Below, in pieces: positions 58,684-64,000 of a stretch of DNA of 64,000 nt. This DNA is from Bacillota bacterium (lineage in GTDB: Bacteria > Bacillota > Clostridia > Acetivibrionales > Acetivibrionaceae), in contig JAEZUI010000018.1 in the NCBI GenBank assembly GCA_023421115.1, forward strand, positions 1 through 64,000. Reading direction: 5' to 3'. The translations under genes and the position numbers were made by a program. Position 1 is the first letter of the stretch, and every line of letters starts with the position of its first letter. The notes under the pieces are model-generated. The model did no database searches. It had not been told where the DNA came from and was given only the letters and a program-made list of their open reading frames with translations.

Positions 58684-61600
58684 CTACTCAATTACAACTG
58701 TTACGGTTACTTCCTCAGCAGGCATTGTAAAGGTATATTCCGCTCCTTCCGCTATTGGCGTTGTTTCTACTTCTCCACTTTCAACACCTGTAACGGTAAT
58801 TGATTTAAATTCCTTACCTTCTTCAATATTAAGAATATATACTGTGATAATCTCACCTTCTGCTGCCTCGATATTTGGAGTCGTTCCCACTGATGCTGCC
58901 CCACCTACAACATCTGCTACTATTATATCATATCTTTCTACGCTGTAAGGTATTTGAACACCCTCAAAAATCATCATATGCCCTTCTTGTTCAGACGTAA
59001 TTCTCCAGAAATCCGAATTGTTCGAAAGATAAAATGGACCTTTGGCAGGGTCTAAATTAGCCGAAATATTATATATAGCAGCATTTGCACCCTGAGTCAC
59101 ACTATTTATTGTTACAGAATCTCCATTGTAATCAATTAGTGACAATTCACTTACTGTTAATCCAGGAACTGTTTTGTATAGGTTTAAGGTAAACCCTGTG
59201 CTTGTAGCATTACTAATACAAGCATTATTCTGCTCTAATACTCCCCAGCTTGACATAACTTGGATAAAACCACTGATGTTCTCATTATCACCTGTAGCTC
59301 TAACCAGCAGATTATATCCAACATCATCTCCAGTAGTAATATAAGTCAGATCGGTTGCCCCCTCAATAGATGTCATTTCATAGGATACTGGATTAACTCT
59401 ATACCATTGATAAGTCATATACACATCTTCAGACACGGTATTTGGTTCAGGATAATTTTGCTTTACCGCCGTAAAGCTTGCTTTTAGACCCCTGCCAACC
59501 CAAGGAGCTATTACTCCGGATACAAACATACTCTGATCCAAAAAATATCCTGTGAACTCTGTCTTAATTGTAGGAATATCTGCTGTCACTTCGTTGGATG
59601 TGTAGTTAGCTTTATCCCCTCCTACAACAACTAATCTATATATAGTTGTTTGAGCAGGATTGCTAACAATAACGTTATCTTGTGTTGCATTAATAGTTAC
59701 CTCAGGGTAATCTAACCAAGTACTTCCCGAATTTTCTGAGTATTGAAGCTTATATCCTGTTGCTCCAATTTCCTCCGCAGGTATAAATTTCATTTCAACA
59801 TAGTGGTTGTAAAGTGGACTTCCATTAAAAATAATTGAATAATAATCATGATTTTTTTCAATATAAAGTCCACCAATTTTATTTGCTTCAGCTGCAAATG
59901 GAGTAAATGCAATTTCTCCACCTTCTCCAGGAACAAAGTCCAAATCTTCTGTTGAACCCTGTCCACTTATTGCAATCGTTATACTACCTGCTATAAGCGA
60001 TCCATCTTGAGCTGTTGCCACTACCTTTACTTCGCCATCTTTTAATGCTGTCAGCAACCCCATCTCACTTATTGTTGCCTTATCTGTTGAAGTATCATCA
60101 ATATTTGTTACTGTCCATGTTACTGATTTGTTGCTTGCATTACTAGGTTGCACATCAACTTCCATCTGTAGTGTGCCCCCATCTGTGGTTATTGCTGTTT
60201 CTTTACTTGTCACATTAATATCACTAACATTTATTGTGTCCCTCTCGTCTTCAATCTGAAATTGTATTACCGAACTCCCAAATCCTTGTGAAAATACAGA
60301 TCCATTAGCGGCAATCAATAATGTCCCTTTTCCTGTTATAGTTCCATGAAAGGTCACACGAATTTCTTTTGCTACTCCTGCACTCTCTTCCATTGTGATA
60401 GTTACATTATTTACACCTATAGTATCAAGAGGTTGTGGAGGTCCTTCTTCCCCAATTACGGTCATCTGCCAATTTCCCATGTTTGTAGCAGCTGCAGTAA
60501 AAGTATCTAAAGTCATACTAAGGGTTATACTTGGATCTTTATCTCCTATAGCTATTGACCCGTCACTTATCGCCAAGTCCGGTCCTACGATTATTGGGAT
60601 TGTTCTATTGACAGCACTGTTGGAAACTGAAGTTGCTGTTATAAATGTGCTTCCTAAGCCAACACCTGTTACCATACCGGTATCATCAACCGTTGCTATT
60701 TCGGCATTATTAGTTGACCAGATAATTCCCTTATTGTTAGCGTTTTCAGGTTCTACTGTCGCTAATATCTGTCTTGTTTCTCCAACTGCTGCATCTAATG
60801 CTTCTGGTTCTATACTGATACCACTTACCGAAACCATCTCAAAACTTTTAGCTGATGATATATATCCTGATTTAGAAAATCTTAATGTGTAGGTTCCTGA
60901 CACCAAATTTTCATATGGAATAACTATATATATATCGTTATCTATTTCCACTTCTTCCAAAGTCACTTCATCACTATCTATTGAAAGTGTAAAATCCCTT
61001 ACAGTGAGATTAGTAATTAATTTACCATCATCCTCATTGTACACTGTCACATATACTGCATCCTCAAATGCAGAAATAACATCAAGTGAAGTATTTATTC
61101 TAGGAGTTGTTGCAGAACCTCCACTGCTACTACTCCCTCCACCACCTCCACTTGAAGAACCACTACTTGTAGGTGTTGGAGTAACTTCTGCAACTGTCGT
61201 TGGTACTGAAGTCGGGTCTATACCAACTTGTACTTTTATATCATTTGCTACTATAACTTTAACCGGTTCAATTTCAAATTTTACTCCGCTAATTTTTACA
61301 TCTGCAACTTCAACTTTACCTTTACCTAGTACTTCAATAACTGCTTCAGTAACTAAGGACGTTATTGTTGCACCTTGTTTTACATCTACAATTGTTCCTG
61401 TTGATGCCTTGTCTATTGTTACCTTTGCAATTGTTCCACCTGAAAGCTCTACTTTAACTTTTACTTTTATTTCAATACTTTCTATTTTTCCTGTCAATAC
61501 TTTTATTTCTGTATCTTTCGCTCCTTCGTTTGCTTGCAGCTTAGCAATATTTCCTTTTGTAACTTCTATTTTTGACTCAGACAATATATCTACATTATTA

Positions 61601-62676
61601 AAGTCTCCATCAAATTGTACAATAGCATCTGATTTATCTTTCTTAACTTCAACATCTTCAAACCCAGCATCGCTCAAATCCTTTTCTTCAAGTTTACCAC
61701 CTGAACGAAGCTGCATTTTACCTACTTTTGTTTTTCCACTAGCTTCAAGCCTGACTTTACCATCTTTCTTCTGAACAACAGTCGCTCCTAATGTTGAGTT
61801 CTTAATTATGATACTTTCCATTCCACCGCCACATACTAAAGTTTTGCCACTTACTGTTACATTATCTAAAACTACGGTTCCATCTCCTATTCCCTCTGTC
61901 AAATATAAATTACCTTTGATATTAAGGTTTTTTAAATTAACACTATCACTGCTAACACTTACATTTCCTTCAACAGTTGTATCGCCATATGTACCTGGTT
62001 TATTGTAGATACTTCCTGTCACATTGTTCAATGCTACTGTTGCTTCTGCTCTTGTTATCGAATTTCCTGTTTTGAAAGTCTGATCGGTATAGCCTTTCAT
62101 ATATCCATTATCTAAAACTGCTCCTATTGCACCTTTACTCCATTCCTGTATATCCTTATTATCTTTTAATTTACTTATTTCTGCTGAGTTTTCAGCCATA
62201 TCAAGTCTCATAATGTTTGATATAACCATTGCAACTTCTTGACGGCTAATCTCATTATTTGGTTTTATGGTTCCATCTGCATATCCTTTTACATATCCAG
62301 CTTCAATAGCCTTTGCTATTTCTCCATAGTACCAGTCACTACTCTTTATATCTGTAAAAGATAGCGCTGCTTTATCCTTATATCCGAATACATTATTTAC
62401 AAGAGTTATAAACTCTGCTCTAGTTATAGTATTGTTTGGTTTAAATGTATTGTCACTATAACCTTTTATAAATCCCTTTTCATTCCAATCTTTTATCTGT
62501 TTTTCTGCCCAATGCCCACCTATATCTTTTGCAACTACTGTACTGATGCTTTGAGCTGCTGTCATATTAACGTGTTGAGCGTTAACTGATAAAATTAATA
62601 CATCACTTATAAAAAGTGCTATAAACATCAATACGCTCAATAGTATACACAACTGTTTTCGTGTTTCAATATTCAT
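58684..62676 (-). CDS. Large S-layer homology (SLH) surface protein with Ig-like domains
   Basis: The 1330-residue exported protein starts at ATG 62676 (AAGGGG 8 bases upstream) with a signal peptide (1-33). Three SLH domains (about 50-97, 107-155, 167-218; motifs HWAEKQI, GY.DGTIKPN, ITRAE) anchor it to wall polysaccharide. A repetitive beta-rich region follows, then a Gly/Ser linker near 515-535 and two bacterial Ig-like (Big2) domains (ILATVEPENANNKGIIWST, VDVQPSNASNKSVTWTV). The C-terminus contains an InlB-type beta repeat ending TFTMPAEEVTVTVV. The cargo domains suggest adhesion. A longer frame upstream (to 62802) looks non-coding. Confidence 0.9.
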   Translation of the reverse strand: MNIETRKQLCILLSVLMFIALFISDVLILSVNAQHVNMTAAQSISTVVAKDIGGHWAEKQIKDWNEKGFIKGYSDNTFKPNNTITRAEFITLVNNVFGYKDKAALSFTDIKSSDWYYGEIAKAIEAGYVKGYADGTIKPNNEISRQEVAMVISNIMRLDMAENSAEISKLKDNKDIQEWSKGAIGAVLDNGYMKGYTDQTFKTGNSITRAEATVALNNVTGSIYNKPGTYGDTTVEGNVSVSSDSVNLKNLNIKGNLYLTEGIGDGTVVLDNVTVSGKTLVCGGGMESIIIKNSTLGATVVQKKDGKVRLEASGKTKVGKMQLRSGGKLEEKDLSDAGFEDVEVKKDKSDAIVQFDGDFNNVDILSESKIEVTKGNIAKLQANEGAKDTEIKVLTGKIESIEIKVKVKVELSGGTIAKVTIDKASTGTIVDVKQGATITSLVTEAVIEVLGKGKVEVADVKISGVKFEIEPVKVIVANDIKVQVGIDPTSVPTTVAEVTPTPTSSGSSSGGGGGSSSSGGSATTPRINTSLDVISAFEDAVYVTVYNEDDGKLITNLTVRDFTLSIDSDEVTLEEVEIDNDIYIVIPYENLVSGTYTLRFSKSGYISSAKSFEMVSVSGISIEPEALDAAVGETRQILATVEPENANNKGIIWSTNNAEIATVDDTGMVTGVGLGSTFITATSVSNSAVNRTIPIIVGPDLAISDGSIAIGDKDPSITLSMTLDTFTAAATNMGNWQMTVIGEEGPPQPLDTIGVNNVTITMEESAGVAKEIRVTFHGTITGKGTLLIAANGSVFSQGFGSSVIQFQIEDERDTINVSDINVTSKETAITTDGGTLQMEVDVQPSNASNKSVTWTVTNIDDTSTDKATISEMGLLTALKDGEVKVVATAQDGSLIAGSITIAISGQGSTEDLDFVPGEGGEIAFTPFAAEANKIGGLYIEKNHDYYSIIFNGSPLYNHYVEMKFIPAEEIGATGYKLQYSENSGSTWLDYPEVTINATQDNVIVSNPAQTTIYRLVVVGGDKANYTSNEVTADIPTIKTEFTGYFLDQSMFVSGVIAPWVGRGLKASFTAVKQNYPEPNTVSEDVYMTYQWYRVNPVSYEMTSIEGATDLTYITTGDDVGYNLLVRATGDNENISGFIQVMSSWGVLEQNNACISNATSTGFTLNLYKTVPGLTVSELSLIDYNGDSVTINSVTQGANAAIYNISANLDPAKGPFYLSNNSDFWRITSEQEGHMMIFEGVQIPYSVERYDIIVADVVGGAASVGTTPNIEAAEGEIITVYILNIEEGKEFKSITVTGVESGEVETTPIAEGAEYTFTMPAEEVTVTVVIE

Positions 62677-63065
62677 CCGTCTTTCCCCTTTCGTTTTTTG
62701 ATTTATTTTTGTTATGGGATTTTTGCGTAAAACTAAGAAAATGATAATGATGGAAAAAACCAAAGTAAACGCTCCTTTAGGTGTAACGCCTCCTTTAAGC
62801 AATTTTTAATGCCAAAAATAACACAATTTTTACATTATGCGTATTCTTTATCGGCACAAATTGTAAAATTCATTAGCTTTTTTCAAAAATAAATCCACAT
62901 AAAATACACAAATTTTTACATAAACATTCACTATTTTTTTGGTGGTATTTTATATTTATTTATTATAAAATGGTGTATTATCTATAGTAAAATAAAAATT
63001 CTATGCGTTCCACTAAATTTATGGTGGTATTTGCTTACACAAAATAAAGGATTGGCGGGATATAT
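62677..63065. other. Intergenic region between the divergent SLH and GtrA-like genes
   Basis: A 389-base AT-rich gap. It must hold both promoters. The minus strand contains a purine-rich AAAGGAGGCGTTACACC segment near 62790, about 120 bases ahead of the SLH gene. No gene or known riboswitch could be recognised. Confidence 0.4.
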
Positions 63066-63524
63066 TTGTTTAAACTTGCTATAAAATATGCACTATTTGC
63101 AGCTATATCAACGGTTGGAAATTTATCAACACAGCAATTGTTTCTGATGCTACTAGACTCCCTTGAATTAACAAAGGGACTTGATGAGGTAAGTATTTTG
63201 GGACTTTTTAATTTTAACTTTCTACTACTAATGACAGCTATTTTTATGGGTACCTTAATAGGCTTGATAATAAAATATGTTCTCGACAAAAGGTATATAT
63301 TTAACTACAAAACAAAAAGCACCTCTGAAAACACAGGTAAATTTATTATGTATTCCTTTATGGGTGTATTTACTACAGCTATATTTTGGGCTTTTGAGCT
63401 CATATTTGATAGTGTTTTCGACCCTTACTATGCTAAGTACATTGGTGCTATAATAGGTCTAACTATTGGATATGTTATAAAGTACAACCTTGACAAACGT
63501 TTCGTTTTTAACAGCAAAAAATAG
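63066..63524 (+). CDS. GtrA-like membrane protein
   Basis: The 152-residue protein has four predicted membrane helices and the GtrA-family pattern: FAAISTVGN near the start, KYVLDKRYIFN after helix 2 and KYNLDKRFVFNSKK at the end. GtrA proteins are thought to flip or help transfer lipid-linked sugars. TTG 63066 is the start, downstream of a GGCGGGA. It ends 6 bases from the convergent MFS gene. Confidence 0.8.
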   Translation: MFKLAIKYALFAAISTVGNLSTQQLFLMLLDSLELTKGLDEVSILGLFNFNFLLLMTAIFMGTLIGLIIKYVLDKRYIFNYKTKSTSENTGKFIMYSFMGVFTTAIFWAFELIFDSVFDPYYAKYIGAIIGLTIGYVIKYNLDKRFVFNSKK

Positions 63525-63529
63525 CGACA

Positions 63530-64000
63530 CTAGCTTCCCGCCGCCACTAATTCTTTGTTCTTGTAGATGAAAAAGCTTAAAACAACCATTGCCAAACCGG
63601 TCACTATGAGCAGCCACTCTATTTTTATGATATCGGCTAGCGGACCAAATACAAGCATCCCAGCCGGCATCATTATACTTGATATCATTCCTAGTACTCC
63701 GAAAACTCTGCCAAGGTAGTCCGGTTCAACCTTTTGTTGTAATAAAACTGTTGCCGGAGTATTAAAAAACGGTATCGCAACTCCTATTACGCCCATAAAA
63801 ATCAGATAAATCCAAAATACTGGAGTTATCCCAAGAGCCATAGTAAATAATCCGATTACAATAATTGCAGATACCATAGTAAAGACCTTATTTTTAAAGC
63901 CTCCCCATGAAAGCATTAAAATGCCACCACAAAGCATTCCCCCTGCAAAGAAAATTTCGATTGCTGTCAGTCTCCAAACATCGCTTCCAAAACTTCTCGC
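63530..64000 (-). CDS. MFS transporter, C-terminal part (start off window)
   Basis: The frame is open from the right edge of the window (ARSFGSDVWRLTAIEIFFAGGM...) to TAG/TAA near 63530, so only the last 157 residues are visible. They contain four or five membrane helices, the segment NTPATVLLQQKVEPDYLGRVFGV typical of MFS_3-type drug-efflux or macrolide exporters, and a short polar tail. The gene is convergent with the GtrA-like gene and shares the 6-base gap. The substrate cannot be inferred. Confidence 0.85.
   Translation of the reverse strand, partial: ARSFGSDVWRLTAIEIFFAGGMLCGGILMLSWGGFKNKVFTMVSAIIVIGLFTMALGITPVFWIYLIFMGVIGVAIPFFNTPATVLLQQKVEPDYLGRVFGVLGMISSIMMPAGMLVFGPLADIIKIEWLLIVTGLAMVVLSFFIYKNKELVAAGS

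Noticed and set aside
61004..61774. Long plus-strand open frame (256 codons)
   Set aside because: It lies entirely antisense to the SLH surface-protein gene and is a by-product of that gene's repetitive Thr/Val/Ser composition.
62677..62802. 42-residue N-terminal extension of the SLH protein
   Set aside because: The internal ATG 62676 has a good AAGGGG site and is followed by a normal signal peptide; the extension begins at a TTG without one.
62677..62815. Riboswitch ahead of the SLH gene
   Set aside because: The purine-rich GGAGGCGTTACACC segment is suggestive, but no known aptamer core could be recognised.

Overview
The window looks like AT-rich chromosome of an anaerobic, spore-forming Clostridia species. 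Supporting signs are a GerM spore-germination lipoprotein, IreB, a RuvX/DUF1292 block, an L27 with the cleavable Firmicute N-terminal extension next to its protease Prp, an LTA-synthase-like sulfatase and an SLH-domain surface protein. A membrane-anchored family-3 cellulose-binding module points to a cellulolytic Acetivibrio/Ruminiclostridium-type host; that placement is inference from gene content. TTG start codons with good Shine-Dalgarno spacing are common.

Region 1 (about 1-11.2 kb) is an integrated phage-like element abutting the 3' end of a tRNA-Arg gene. A tyrosine integrase and a CI-type repressor read right. Facing them is a leftward cluster: Cro-like regulator, excisionase-like protein, primase-polymerase, DUF927-like ATPase, several unknowns, a TerS-like HTH protein, a HExxH/four-cysteine protein, a sigma factor and one frameshifted tail-hub gene. 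No portal, capsid or large terminase is present, so it is either a decayed prophage or a phage satellite. A promoter-terminator pair beside the sigma gene looks like a tiny RNA gene.

Region 2 (11.2-22.2 kb) has tRNA-Arg and tRNA-Gly, then leftward rdgB-rph-gerM, galE, a large AMIN-domain amidase, a BlaI/BlaR1-type pair and pilM. The BlaR1-like protein carries a C-terminal amidase domain that lacks the usual catalytic glutamate, which suggests a cell-wall-fragment sensor.

Region 3 (22.26-24.4 kb) is a complete IS1634-family insertion sequence flanked by a perfect 79-bp target duplication.

Region 4 (24.5-36 kb) holds ruvC-ruvA-ruvB, the divergent argG-argH operon with a good promoter and ARG-box-like site, a polysaccharide deacetylase lipoprotein, an LTA-synthase-like protein, an atypical receiver/zinc-ribbon protein, an Fe-S reductase and a DUF4364 regulator.

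Region 5 (36-50 kb) is conserved housekeeping: yhbY, obgE, then TIGR03960-TIGR03936-rng-rplU-prp-rpmA, a DUF3048 lipoprotein, ireB-(aldo/keto reductase)-ruvX-DUF1292, mtaB, an HPr-like protein and a DUF523 protein with an odd start.

Region 6 (50-64 kb) holds eno-secG-(HD protein)-rnr, the CBM3 membrane protein, a DUF4349 lipoprotein, a 1330-residue SLH surface protein, a GtrA-like membrane protein and the end of an MFS transporter. Much of regions 2 and 6 serves cell-envelope construction, remodelling and sensing.
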